Positions 25,252-37,499 of a DNA stretch of 64,000 nucleotides are shown here, piece by piece. Each line of letters opens with the position of its first letter. Position 1 is the first letter of the stretch. The translations under genes were made by a program, and so were the position numbers. This DNA is from Warburgia ugandensis (taxonomy: Eukaryota > Streptophyta > Magnoliopsida > Canellales > Canellaceae): positions 6,709,001 to 6,773,000 of the forward strand of contig CP141126.1 of the NCBI GenBank assembly GCA_035236585.1. The letters are read 5' to 3'. The notes below the pieces were generated by a model. That model saw only the letters and a program-made list of their open reading frames with translations, searched no databases and was not told the origin of the DNA.

Positions 25252-27066
25252 ATCTTATGATATTGATCAAAATTCTATGGGCCATGCCTGCCGTGGTTCT
25301 TATGGGATACATTTATGCCTACTGACCATACAAGTGTGTGCTACGCCTAGGACTTAAGTGTATCATAAATAAGTAATAAGCATATGCTGGATTCTAAACA
25401 TGCCATTACCATTGCTGGAGTATCACGCGTGCTGTCTATGCAATGAGCGCTAAGCATTCCACCCTGTGCTGGGTGCCTGCCCATCCACTCGATGCTATGC
25501 GCTAGGAGTGAATGTAAAATATAGTGGTTAGACAGCACCCATGGAGCGATCATTTTAGCTTTCCTCTCCAAAATAACCATTATCTGAAGCATGTTTCAAG
25601 CATCCTCCTCTAACATTTCACAAGACCACTTCGCTGCTTGTAATTGCTTTTGCCTTTTATCATGCATGGGCTAGCTCACCTGATTTGCGTCATATGTGAT
25701 ATTAGTCTAGTAGGGTCAAAATACTATAGTTCTTCCAGAAAGCATCTATGTGCAACTAGGTTCTTCAAGCTACCTCTGTACCACCGGGCTTTTTATTGTA
25801 GGCAGTTGGAGTAGCAACACACTTCTCATTTACCATATTATTCCTTGGTGTCAGTAACATCCCTTTGTTAGTTTTATATATCTCAACACGAAGGAAATAA
25901 TGCAGAAATCCTAGTCCATTCCTCTAAGAACCTTTTCCTTTTGTTTTGTTTTGTTAGCATATGAGAATTCTTTCAGACTACTTTTCAACATGTTGACTTC
26001 ATGTACATCCCTCCCCATAATTACTATATCATAAACATATAAGAGCAAGTAAAGGTCTCGTCTGTTGCCAGAGAGAGTTCTTCTGAGCAAATATGCTCTC
26101 CTTACACCTTACCACGAGGGATTGTTTAAACGGCTTTCTTTAGCCTGCATACGTGTCTGCTTTTTGCCTATTGCACTTTCTGGTTTCTCCATTTATACTT
26201 CTTGCGCAAAGATGTGTAAGAATGCATCATGAGTAGTTTCGCTGCATGTTATGACCTGCCAATCTGCACTGGACAGAAGTCATGGTCAGATGTTACCAAT
26301 AGACGAATGCTAGATGACCGCTTCATATGAGGACCATTTACCACTCACTGCAGCTCACTTTCGCACCCATATTTATAATGGTTTCTTAGGGTGGCCCCTA
26401 CCTACTTCTATTTTATTTTTTTTCTTTCATAGTTACAAATAACAAAACAAAATAAAAACAGACCCAACAAAGGTGATAATCAGCAGGATCGTGCATCATT
26501 CACAAGTATGCATGCACAGTGAAACCAAATCTGATCGTACAAGGTATTAATGCAAAACAAATCTGTAATAATAAAAAAAAAATTTAGGCATTAATACTAT
26601 TTTCTTATATCAAAACACATGCATGATTTTCTAACCTAAGTTAAAAGTCAAGTTAATTTAGAGCAGTTCCTAAGCAATCCCCAAGCCTTCTTATCCAAAA
26701 CGCAAATTGGTTCGTAATTCTTGGCGTAGCTTGTTCGCCTCTCCTTCTTCTCTCTCTTCCTCTTCCTCTTTATTTCTTTCTCTCCCTTTCTCTCTTTTCT
26801 TTTTCTCTTTCTCTTTCTTTGTGTTTCACGTATCCTTTTGGGCAGGGAATTTCTCCAAAAAGACTCTCTTTGGAGACTTGAATTCTAGTTCTAGAATTTA
26901 GCCTCTTCATTCTATAGCCATTAGGACATTTAGCTTCTTGTTGTCAATTCCATGCAAGAAATATATATATTATAAAATGCACATTATTACATGATTCCAT
27001 GCTTTGAACCTGTGACTTCAAGGTCATATGACGACAACTTTTACCATTGCGCCAAGGCTCCCCTTC

Positions 27067-30000
27067 GTCTTTCTCAGTAACAGAGGGAATACTTGTCTAA
27101 GGAACTACATTATCGCCAAATTTCGAGAATTCATTTGCTTATGTTAGATTGGATGCTCTGGTTCAGTTCTCTTTTTTTCAGAAAGGCATACATAGACCGA
27201 GCTGGTCTAAATATTAAAAAAAGAAAGTTTGAAAAATGATAAAGAAAGTGGTGATTTAGATGAAGTGAGTTGACTTTAGATGACATGAGATGAGATGGGT
27301 TATATAACTGTTAGTGCTGCTTGAGATAAGATGAGATGAGATGAAGTAAATCTCTTTGTCTCACTAGGTGTTAGAAATGAAAATCATGTCATCTCTGCTG
27401 GCTCTTCTGTTGAATTTTCAGTCATCTCACTTTGCGTTCTACCAATTTTAGATCATCTTAATCCAGATCAAGTCATCTTAAGTCATACTCCTCTCATCCA
27501 GCTCACTTCATCTAACGCACCACTCAAGCGATGAACATTTCTCTGGGCCAGTTCTTATTGTATATCTAAAGGCAATCCCAAGTTTTCACCTAACGAGCTG
27601 AAAATTCAAGTTGGTTGGTTGGTTGACTTGAAAGGTGTTTTTCATGACTATTTTACGTGTCCACAACCGGTGATCACTAAGAGAGGAAATTGCATCTCCC
27701 TAGACGTCATTCATCAATGAAACCTTTGGTGATGCTACTCCCGTCTCGTATCCTTCCAGAAGCGGTTCACATTTAAGTTCCCCAAGGCCAATACAGTACC
27801 CAAACAATAAAGGCGGTAAAGTGATGCTGGTCCCAGACAACAACGTACCTCTCCTTATTATGCTTGGTCGAACGTTTCAATTAATGCTTTTAATCTTGTT
27901 GAAAGATTGGAAATTAAGGCAAGAGATTAGTAGATAGTTTGCTCTGTAAATTTTACCTTAAAGAAGAAAAAAGAGAATGAAAGGAATAATTATGTAAATA
28001 GTTTGCATCAGCTCTTGCAAAACGTAAAGTAAGGCTACCTACTATAAGCCCTTGTATTCCGTTCCTTCTCCAAACCCCGTACAGATAGAAACTTCATGTA
28101 CCGGAACTATCCTTTTAACCGGTCTCATTGTACAGTCATTAATTTTAAAAGAGGGCAGGTGGGCCTATATATTTTTGTAGCTTTCCATGATCCATATTAT
28201 TCACTAAATCGCTTCATCTTACATGCCCTCGATATCCAATCTCGGTTGTATTGGATGTCACTAGGTTTTACATCTTAGAACTTTTGAAGCAAAAAGATAG
28301 ACGATTCACAAAGAAAATCTCAAAATACAATATACCATCAATTTTTTTCAGCTTCAAAAGGGCATGAAATGGAAAAACTGAAAACATTTGATACACGTAA
28401 GATTTAGTATCTATGGCACATGAGATGAGACAAATCGAATGAAAGATAGGAATCATGAAAGAGAGAGTGACCGAGTGTCTTCCTACCGGCTCACAAACCC
28501 TTCGATTATAGTGGGTACACCATACAAAACTGCTAAATTGGTCATAGAGACCGAGTGCGCCGTAGTATCTTCAGATTCTGGTGTGACACCCAGCTTTTGG
28601 GGCCACCAAGGATTTGTATATGAGATGTAGACCGTTGAACTTACAGATGATGGGCAGGTAAGTTGCGTCTTTCCTAGACCTACTCCGAAGAGACATCTAT
28701 TCACCACATTTGATAGTGGAACCCTCCAAATGGCCTCTTGGCAGTATTGTTTTCGTCATTCACTGGACCCTTTTGCCATGTCCACACTTCAAACTCATCC
28801 AGCTTTAAATGATGGGTAGGCGATAAGAGCATCTCTTCCACTGAAAGAATGTAAGAGGCAGTGAATTGAAAATCCAAGGGCCTCGATGCCACCACGGTTG
28901 CCCATGCATTCACATGTTTGGTGTGGAGCCCAGGGCCGGATGCCACCCACCGAATCTTCCTAAAACCACCGATACGCCTCCTGTTTCGTATCCCTCGCAA
29001 ATACGATAGGAAAAGTAATCTTTTAATTAATCACCGTAGATCCCTGACTTAAACTATACGCGTCGTCACGACAGACAAATCCAGACGGGCGAATGCCTTT
29101 GCAGGGGTGGACCATACACCCGCTGCTCTTGCCCTTAAAACGATGGCAGCAGATGTTCCCTCCTTTATTGTGCTTTTAAGATAGAACATAAACAGGGACG
29201 TGCTAGCCGCAGTTTCAGATTCATTACGGCTCCGATCACATTTTTAAACACTTTTGATTAGATCTTGACAGCTAACTTGAGGAATATATAGTTTGTCGAA
29301 ACACGGTGATGATGATCCAAACGGTCCAATTGGTGGGCCTTACAAATGATCGAATTTATACGGTAGTGATTCATTGAGTGAAGAATCCTAGTATCTTCAT
29401 CATTTGTGTGACACAGTGGGTTGCAAAATCTAGATGGAGCCCATCGATTCTGTCCCAGTTTTATTGATTTACAATGTAAGTATTTCCGTAACTGCCAAAG
29501 AGGCACATGCGCCCATGAAGATGCTCATTTGTGGCTCTCATGAGAGTGCCACCTTTTCAAGTTGATGCTTGTCGGCGTGCAAAGGTGGTCGATCTTGGTG
29601 ATCGGTTGGACCTGGTAAGCACATCAATCGATCAACTCCGAGGGTGGCACTGAAGGATGATCTTGACCGTCCAATAAACTGCCTTCACTCCTATGACCAA
29701 GGGCATGTAGATCAAGATCATTAGTTGTGATGTGAAGAAGAAAAGTTAAAAAATGACACTTGAATGGGGGGTTTGGGTCAATAATACATCCAGGATAAGT
29801 AACAGGTGAAGAAGCATGCACTGTGCATGATGAAGGTCATTATTTAATAGGAGTTGCTGACTCTTAGCCCCCTAGTGGGAGCGACTCTTTACCGGTACTC
29901 CGTTTTAGTTTTTATTTTTTTAGTAGTGGATATACGTACTTGCACACCATTTACAAGTTTCGAACTCATGACTTTTGCGATAAAGACTCACTCTTTCACC

Positions 30001-30235
30001 ACACGCCACACTGACGCACACGTTTTAGTTAAGACTAATTTTGGGTAAGTAAATTAGCTGCAGCCACTGTGATTGATCTTGTCTACTGTCTTGGTGCCAG
30101 GAATTACAGACCCAACGAAACATAAGTAAGACTAAGTACATGCCAAGCCCACATTGAGCAATCCAAACCGCTCATCCGTTAAACCTTATCTTAGGTGAGT
30201 TCGAATAGGTGGATACACACATTGACGATAGGAAG
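27067..30235. other. Gene-free region
   Basis: No gene is recognised. At about 27245-27530 GATGAG/CTCATC-type words occur on both strands and give weak fold-back potential. At 28576 a GTGTGACACCC motif resembles an LTR end but has no partner. At about 29935-30015 the minus strand shows a tRNA-like head (GAAAGAGTGAGTC, later GTCATGAGTTCGAAAC), possibly an old SINE. Confidence 0.4.
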
Positions 30236-30420
30236 GGGAGTCTTGGTGCAACAGTAAAGTTGTCATTGTGTGACTTTGAAATCATGAGCTTAAGGTGTGA
30301 AAATAGTCTTTTTGCAAAATGCAAGATAAGACTGCATACTTGTGATTTGTCCTTTTCTTTAACTCCACGTACGTTAGAGTTAGAGCTTCGTACAGTGAAA
30401 CAGCCCTTTTCCTTCGTTGA
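30236..30420 (+). mobile_element. Au-type SINE, diverged
   Basis: The tRNA-derived head shows box A TGGTGCAACAGTAAAGTTGT, then TGTGACTTTGAAATCATGAG in the place of box B, followed by a body with GTCTTTTTGCAAAATGCAAG. Order and spacing match the other Au copies in the window. The 3' half is strongly diverged, so the right border is approximate. Confidence 0.65.
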
Positions 30421-31383
30421 AGAGAGGTTATGCCTCAAAATTGTATCTCAAACGACTGAGACTCGACTAGTAACGTCCGGTTTGGTGCCGTCAAAACAGA
30501 ATGGACAACTCTTGGTCCATGGATGCCAGCAGATTGAACACTTTGGATCACCAAACTCCAGGGGCCCACACGTATAAGTCGTTGTATAGATTTTACACAT
30601 GTACACGTCATATATGCAGCAAAATTAAAGAAATAATAAGTTGATAGTCAATGTTAACGATAAAAAGAAAAAATCAGAACCGTAGATTAACAAAGTCTTA
30701 TTCTAATCTCACTCACCAATCTACCTTAAAAAAATGAAAAAAGGATGAAAGCCTCTCCTCGACGTTGACAGCCCATCCCACTCAAATTTTCCACTCCATT
30801 AGCGAACCATTTACATCACCACCATGATCAAATAAAATTGCACAGAAGTTTGTCTCATATTCTTTCTGAGACCCACACGTGGCAAGTGGCACAATCATAT
30901 CCATTAATCACTTAGATGGCACAATGCCTCTGATTTTCTCTTGATCGAATGATTCTAGGTCTTTAATCGAGCAAGTCTTGTTCAGGCTTGCAACAGCAAA
31001 TTGAACCATGGAGTTTTCTTAGCAGAAATTCATTTGGCCTGAGACCTAAATCAGTTGGCCACTTTTTCATCATTTACAAGTTTAGTGGTATGGATTTTCC
31101 CAATGTGGGTCCGGAATTGGATCATACAATGACTTGCTCCACAGCCTGTATCTCCAAATTAAACCGAAGTATAAACGAAAAAGAAGTCGCCGTCACCATG
31201 TGAAGAAGACGTCTCCAACTCTGCCTTCTCTCTACTTTGGCAATAGAAAAAGCAAAAGGACCCATACAATACACTTCACTACACGCTCGATCCGCTTTCC
31301 GTCCTAAAAGCCGGAAAACCCCATCTCAAAACAACAAGAACAGAGAAACAGAGAGGAAAGAAGAACCCCCAGATTGGAGAAAA
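30421..31383. other. Upstream region and 5' leader of the CC1-like gene
   Basis: No other gene is seen. The last roughly 150 bases before the ATG are CT- then A-rich and contain no ATG in frame with the coding sequence, consistent with a 5' leader. No convincing TATA box is found. Confidence 0.4.
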
Positions 31384-32553
31384 ATGCACACGAAATCAGA
31401 TTCAGAGGTGACCAGCCTCGCCCCATCATCTCCGACCCGCTCTCCTCGCCGGCCGGTTTACTACGTTCAGAGCCCTTCCAGAGATTCTCACGATGGCGAA
31501 AAAACTACAACTTCTTTCCATTCCACGCCAGTTCTTAGCCCGATGGGCTCCCCACCTCATTCCAATTCCAACTCTTCAATCGGCCATCACTCTCGTGAAT
31601 CCTCCACCAGTCGGTTTTCTGGTTCGCTTAAACCCGATTCTCGTAAGGTCAACCCGAATGATTCCTCTCGAGGCGGGAGAAAAGGCGGAAAGCAACGGAA
31701 GGAATGGGAAGTGATTGAAGAAGAAGGTTTACTCGAAGGCGAAGGAGATGAGAAGGGTCTTCCTCGTCGGTGTTATTTCCTAGCTTTTCTTCTCGCATTT
31801 GTTTTTCTTTTCTCGATCTTTTCTGTGATTCTTTGGGGAGCAAGTCGTCCACAAAAACCCAAAGTCACCATGAAGGTGAATTACCCATTTTCTGATTGAT
31901 TGCAGGTATCAAATCAATTTTCAATAAATGGGTTTTTATGGGTTTTCTGCTTTGTTTCTGGGTTTTGCAGAGTATTAGATTTGAGACCTTCATCATTCAA
32001 GCCGGTACAGATGCAACAGGAGTACCTACAGACATGGCATCCATGAATTCCACAGTGAAGCTCACATTCCGTAATACGGCCACATTTTTCGGCGTTCATG
32101 TCACATCTACACCGTTGGATCTCTCCTTTTCTGAGCTTACATTAGCAAGTGGCAATGTAAACGACAATCACATCTCATCTTTCTCAATTATTATCTAGAT
32201 CTGTATTTTGGTTCTTTGATTGATTTGGGTCTTTGTTTATCTTGATTTTGCAGATTAAGAAGTTTTATCAATCGAGAAAGAGCCATAGAACTTTGAACAT
32301 AGTTGTTAAAGGGACTAGAATCCCCTTATACGGAGGTGGATCCAGTTTGAGCACTCCTACTGGTAAAGGAACAACGACCGTTACGCACACTCCGATTCCA
32401 CTGCAACTGAGTTTCACAGTCAGATCGAGGGCTTACGTTTTGGGGAAATTAGTGAAGCCCAAATTCTACATACGGGTCACTTGCTCGGTGCTTTTAGATG
32501 CATCAAAGCTAAACAAGCCGTTCTCTCTCAAGAACAAATGCCAGTACGATTGA
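31384..32553 (+). CDS. CC1: COMPANION OF CELLULOSE SYNTHASE-like protein, three exons
   Basis: Exons 31384-31875, 31971-32156 and 32254-32553 join to 325 residues; both introns are phase 0 with GT..AG borders (AAG/GTGAAT..TTGCAG/AGT and AAT/GTAAAC..TTGCAG/ATT). The N-terminus (MHTKSDSEVTS, SPTRSPRRPVYYVQSPS, DSHDGEK, STPVLSPMGSPPHS) matches the cytosolic microtubule-binding region of Arabidopsis CC1/CC2. One membrane span follows at about 130-152, then an extracellular LEA_2-type domain (FFGVHVTSTPLDLSFS, KKFYQSRKS, FTVRSRAYVLGKLVKPKFY). In Arabidopsis these proteins tie cellulose synthase complexes to microtubules and help growth under salt stress. The loop between IPLYGGGS and LSFTVRSR is short and Thr-rich instead of the long Pro/Lys-rich loop I recall in CC1. 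Exon joins are inferred from splice consensus and family alignment from memory. Confidence 0.9.
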
Positions 32554-33148
32554 TGAAACAGATAGGCAACAACTGGAAAGAAAGAAAGGTGAGAGAAAAT
32601 ACTAGTTTTACTGGAACGGGAAGACAGCTAGACGGGCAGGAGGCCTTGAGAGGGAGGAAATCGGTGACTTTTTGGGCAGTGATGAAATTGAGGATACTTA
32701 ACGTGGGATTACTTAATTAATAAGGAGGGGTGCTGTTATAAATTTTGGGATTGCGTATCCCCCTTTGTGGGTATTGCCCCCAACTCTACCATGTGGGTTA
32801 CTTTATGAACTTTATGTTTATTTAATGGAAATATTGTATTTTGTACATTTTTGTTATTATCAATTGTTATATCGTCAGTCAGTCAGATTGTTTAATGTTT
32901 GTTATTCATCATTCAAATTGATTGATGAGCTGTTGCTTGGTAAGATTGGCATATATTTTTCTTCAGGAAATAATATGGGCGCCTACCTGTTTACAGTCCA
33001 AAGTTCCAAACCGTATGCTTGTAGGGCGATTCATGCCATTGGGTCAAATGTGGAGCCCTGTCCTTTAGCTTTGGTTAATTTTCTGCCAGAATTAACAAGT
33101 GGGGTAGATTTCCATGTTAGCCAAACAGTTGAAATCATGGAAAGCTGG
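32554..33148 (+). other. 3' region of the CC1-like gene
   Basis: AT-rich sequence with runs such as GTATTTTGTACATTTTTG, consistent with a 3' untranslated region. An open frame of 137 codons from 32765 has no resemblance to known families and is regarded as chance. It ends where the Del-like LTR begins. Confidence 0.4.
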
Positions 33149-35257
33149 TGTGTCGACCCAGGTTTTAGAAAAGAATAAATTTAAGCCATAATTCAAATTA
33201 AGTGTATTATTGTCACCTATTCTATTACATTTACGTCAAATGTTCATCATTTCAAAATATGATTGAAATGTCTAACGAACTACTTGTCTATACTTCTTTT
33301 CTCCTTGTTCTCCTTATTTAATTTCTTCTAGCCGATCGTTTAGTTCTCTTGCGCTTCCTCTAAAATGCTTTGTAAAGGTGAGTACAAAGACTCAATAGGA
33401 AAATGCCTAAACTAGTTGTTTGAAAACTACAATAAATATATTGGCATAAATTAAGTAGTGCAAACAATTAAATGTTCAATCATAAGTATGATATAAATAT
33501 TATACAACATTTATGCCTTTATAAAAATCTAGTATTTTCAATAAATTCTAATATATCCTTTAAATCTCATACATACATGCCCATTAGAACTTTTATCAAA
33601 GAATGACATATCACAATCTATTATATTACTATGTGGTAGTGTCTTACCACAAACCCATTTGGGCAATAGTTAATATCCTTGAGGATAACCGACATATCAG
33701 TCCATGTTCGATAACTATACAATATACTATACACGTAGAGGACCCACATCCAATTATATTTGGTTGTGGATACTACACGGGCTACACTAGTCCTCATGGG
33801 GCACTAGATAACAAGAGAGCAGTCGCCCCATGATATAATACTCTCTACAATACGCCTCTTAAGGTAGGTATCAACTTTCAAAAGTCAAATCAGAGGGGTC
33901 TTAGAATTTGCTCATGATAGGCTCAACTCTTATGAGTCGCCTAATTTTAGGCTAGGCACAACTCTTTTGAGTTGCCTAATTTTCATTCATTATATCGTTT
34001 AACATTACTTAATGCACCATATGAGAGTATTCATAACTTTCTGTTCTTCGGCCATATTTTGATTAGCATAAATCTTTGATTTGCTTAGTCTAGTCTTAGC
34101 ATATATAATTATACCATATTCGCAACACAACATTTTTAAAATCATATATGCGTCGTGCCGAAATCAATTATTATTTTTAATTATTATAATAATCAATATA
34201 ACAGTTATCTTAATTAGTTGCTATACTCACTATAAAATAGAGACTATGCACACATGGAAACATATATCCTTAGATCACAACTTTCAAACTACATAATATA
34301 AAAGCAATCAAAATCTTGTGTGTGGGCATCTGAGCAAGTGTTAAGCATTATCCATACTTTAAGTACCTACCCAAGTATTGAGCGCGATGCAAAATGTTCA
34401 TGGGCTAATAGCCAAACACAATGCCTCAATGTTGAGCACCTTGCACGTTGTCCATGCACCATTTGCTATACACGCCAGGCAGTACATGCCATGCGCCATG
34501 TGCAAGCATTGTGTGTTAGGCACTATACTTTATGCTAGATGCCCATCACTTCATTTAAGGCGTTGAATATCATGTAGATTGGCAAGCTAAACTTAAGTCA
34601 TACTCCTCTTCAAGCTCTAAGAGTAAGCCACGTAACACTCATGAATGTAAAAAAAAAAAAAGTGTCATGCAAGGCATGTGTAATGGTAGTTGCTTTAATC
34701 CAAGGGTGTTATATCATGCATGTACGCATATTAAGTACCATGCAAGATACCCAAACACAAATATTCATTACATCAACTCTGTGTGTGGTGCATAGCGTGC
34801 TGCCCAATTAAGATAATTAAGTAAGGCACCGATGTGTTAAAAAAAAAAGAACACTCATCCCATCTTTTAAGGCCAACCATGACACCAATCCAAGGCGTCA
34901 TGCATAGCATTGATGAGTGCTTATCATGAAATAAAAAATGGACATGTGCATATAAAATTTCAAAACTAAGATTTGCATTTAAGGCTTAGGAATTGATCCT
35001 TCAATCAATAAGGCATTTCAATTAAAAATGAAGCATCAACTATTCTGCAATCTTGTACACACATGCAATATTTGAAGACGGGCTATGAATTATTATTAGA
35101 ACATCATACACAGATGGATATTATTATAAATCTATGCGCTATTTGATCATGAGATAACATCTCCATCAAAATGATCTAAGATCCAACATATGTAACCGAA
35201 TGTATAGATTTATTTCTAAAGTATTTATAATGCAAAAACATGCATAGATGACCTTGC

Positions 35258-35296
<39 letters not shown>

Positions 35297-35845
35297 TATA
35301 TATATATGAGAACTCAAAGAGATTTAATTCAAATGCACATACTTATTCATAGTTAAATCTTTATAAAATGGGATTACCATGGTTAGAATAATGTAAAAAC
35401 ATATCATTATGATTGGATCCATATAAAACAAGCACATAATGCTTATTTATTTATTAAGGAATCAAAATACATAAAAAAAATGATAAGCAATCTCCATGTC
35501 AATCTAACCCATATAAAACTCTCAGAGAAAACTACTAGGTCTTCATTAATGTATGGTGCATCTCTATCAACCAGATTAATCATGAAATGAATCACATAAA
35601 AATAAATTTTCATTTAAAAACCAACCACATTAGATAAATTCTGACACCCCTATCTCGTAGACGAGATTGTTCTTCAATAGTCTTCTTAGCTTTGGGTAGG
35701 GAATTTCTCCAAAAAAGTTGTCTTTGAAGACTTGAACTCTAGTTCTAGAGTTTGCTTACTCATTCAATAGCCCTTAAGGCAATTAGCTTTTTATTAGCAA
35801 TTTTATGCAAAGAATATTTATATTATGAAAATGAAAGTTGTTACA
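33149..35845 (-). mobile_element. Del/Tekay-like LTR, copy B
   Basis: Minus-strand LTR starting TGTAACAACTTTCATTTTC and ending ACCTGGGTCGACACA. The 5' part aligns with the start of the solo LTR at 23341-26991 (both contain GGAGAAATTCCCT and TCTAGAACTAGA), which fixes the border at 35845. The family motif lies at about 33356-33405. An internal deletion of about 250 bases relative to copy C is visible near its 3' end. A (TG)n microsatellite sits inside. It follows copy C after only 37 bases. Confidence 0.7.
35261..35308 (+). repeat. (TG)n(TA)n microsatellite
   Basis: About 17 TG units run to 35295 and are followed by a short TA run. It lies inside the Del-like LTR and is likely to be length-polymorphic. 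Confidence 0.9.
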
Positions 35846-35868
35846 TGCTCAATCATAATACACAATTA

Positions 35869-35880
35869 GCTCTGATACCA
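35869..35880 (-). other. Methionine-tRNA primer-binding site between two LTRs
   Basis: The minus strand reads TGGTATCAGAGC, the standard plant LTR-retrotransposon primer site for initiator methionine tRNA. It lies two bases after the 3' end of copy C (ACCACA). This shows that copy C was a 5' LTR in the same orientation as copy B. Confidence 0.85.
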
Positions 35881-35882
35881 AG

Positions 35883-36720
35883 TGTGGTGACCCGGGTTTT
35901 AGATTTTTTTAAAAATAAAATATGAAAATAAAACTTTCCTGCAGGACTTTTTTTTAACATTTGGAATATATTTACATATTTATTTTTCTCAATTCTACCT
36001 TCAACTCTATGTCACATTAAAACACATTCACATATAATAGCAAAATAAAAATATACCATTACAGGATCTCCTTGGTCACTGTCCAAACAATAAGGAATAT
36101 AAGTTTAAATTGTAGTTTAGATTTAATATATCAATGTCACCATCTTATTACATTCATCTCAAATGTTCATTGTTTTAAAATAATAATTGAAAAGTCTAGC
36201 TAAATACTTATCCATACTTTTTTCTCCTTATTTAATTTCTTCTTGCTGATCACTTAATCCTGTTGTGCTTCCCCTAAAATATTTTATAGGCGTGAGTACA
36301 AAGACTTAATAGGAACAGGTTTAAACCAACTGTTTGAAAACCACGGCAAAAGGATTGGCATAATTTTAGTGCAAAAAATTACATGCTCAATCATAAGTTT
36401 AGTGCAAACAATTACATGCTCAATCATAAATATGATCTAAACTTTATAAAACAATTTTGCCTTTATAAAAATCTAGTGTTTCCAATAAATTCTTATATAT
36501 CCTTCAAATCTCATACACACAAGCCCATTAAAACTTTTATCAAATAATGATGTATCACAATCTATTATATCACTGAGTGGTAGCGTCTTACCACAAACCC
36601 ATATGGATGATGGTCAATATCCTTGAGGATGACCGACATGTCCATCAATATCCAATAACTATATGGTATACTACGCACGTAGAGGACTCACATTCAATTA
36701 CGTTTGACCATGGATATTAT
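35883..36720 (-). mobile_element. Del/Tekay-like LTR, copy C, truncated
   Basis: The 3' part of an LTR (minus strand ends AACCCGGGTCACCACA) with the family motif at about 36269-36320. Similarity to the solo LTR at 23341 stops near 36720 (CCATGGATA). A 33-base tandem duplication occupies about 36364-36429; each copy includes TTACATGCTCAATCATAA. Beyond 36720 different LTR-like sequence follows. Confidence 0.7.
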
Positions 36721-37130
36721 GTAATATGCTATGTAATATACTAATATATCCTTGAGTACTAAGGAGACAAGCACCAAAGTCTGGTGGATGAACCCATGGG
36801 CGTGTGACCAAAGTGTGATTGACAGCTTGAATTTCTCATGGAGTTGTTCAAGCATTAGAGGATTGTTCTCAGCTAGTCATGGCTGGTTGGGGCAGTCACA
36901 CGTTTCTCTGACAAACTAACAGTCCTTTGACTGTTGTTAAGTGGCGCCTAACAGGTCTGAGAATTAGTCTTACATCGCTTAGGAGAAAGTGACCGGGCTT
37001 TTGATAAAAGTTAAGAGGACTTCACATGCAGCAAGGCATTTTACCACAAAGCCGCAAGGGGATTGGGTAATATGGACCCCAGTCTAAAAAGTGCACAATA
37101 TCATGTGTGTGGGGCCCTCGGGCTGTTACA
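36721..37130 (-). mobile_element. Possible 5' end of another LTR element
   Basis: On the minus strand the segment begins TGTAACAGCCCGAGGGCCC, a start typical of Del/Tekay LTRs, and runs for about 400 bases to the broken edge of copy C. No homologous segment is found elsewhere in the window. It may be the true 5' end of a rearranged copy C or a separate truncated element. Confidence 0.45.
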
Positions 37131-37499
37131 GCTTTTATCAGTTTTCATCGATTTCCATGCATTTCAAGCAAACCAAACAGGCTTTAAATGGGTTAGTACT
37201 TCAAATTCATCGTAGTAAATGGCCCATTTTCAAATGGTTTAGCAGCCTATGAATTATTTGAGTCTAACAATCGATGGGTTGAACTTCGATCGCGATCGAC
37301 GTGCAAGCAGAGCCGTGCTTATGTAGTAGACTAGAAAATCCAGTGGTTCTTATTCTCATCTGCCATCTGATTACACTGAGGACCCATAGTTTCATTGGGA
37401 TTCATTTCTAGTGTAGGAATAAAGAACGGTGACGATTGAAGATTTTAACAAGTTTCCGAAAATTTATTAAATAATGAATAGAAAGAATTGTAAACCTTC
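37131..37499. other. Spacer between LTR remnants and subtilase pseudogene
   Basis: Nothing recognisable is seen in this AT-rich stretch. Confidence 0.4.

Larger units (their letters stand above)
23341..26991 (-). mobile_element. Solo LTR of a Del/Tekay-like element
   Basis: Read on the minus strand it starts TGTAATAATGTGCAT and ends ACCCGGGTCGCCACA. It carries the family motif (CTATTGAGTCGTTGTACTCA followed by CCCC and CATTTCAGG) at 23758-23806. Its borders are fixed independently because it interrupts a SINE: flanks TGATC (23336-23340) and TGATT (26992-26996) are a 5-base target duplication with one transition. No internal domain remains, so this is a solo LTR of about 3.1 kb once the nested 531-base insertion is removed. 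An (AAAAT)n run at 25217-25251 and a CT-rich tract at 26730-26825 lie inside it. Confidence 0.8.
23236..27066 (-). mobile_element. Au-type SINE split by an LTR insertion
   Basis: The tRNA-derived SINE lies on the minus strand in two pieces. The 3' part is at 23236-23335 (contains ACCACAAGGGCCTATAGTAG on the plus strand) and the 5' part at about 26997-27066, with box A GGCGCAATGGTAAAAGTTGT and box B-like sequence. Joined across the insertion, the order matches the uninterrupted copy at 55199-55390. The Del-like LTR at 23341-26991 fills the gap. Confidence 0.8.

Noticed and set aside
27245..27530. Fold-back MITE candidate with GATGAG/CTCATC words
   Set aside because: The arms do not align over a continuous stretch; the words are repetitive and give only scattered pairing.
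28439..28707. Opposed open frames with a GTGTGACACCC motif resembling an LTR end
   Set aside because: No partner terminus, primer site or domain was found, and neither frame resembles a protein family.
32765..33178. 137-codon open frame after the CC1-like gene
   Set aside because: It starts in probable 3' untranslated sequence, has no recognisable domain and runs into an LTR border.
36364..36429. Two direct repeats of 33 bases considered as a CRISPR-like array
   Set aside because: Only two adjacent copies with no spacer, inside a plant LTR; this is a tandem duplication.
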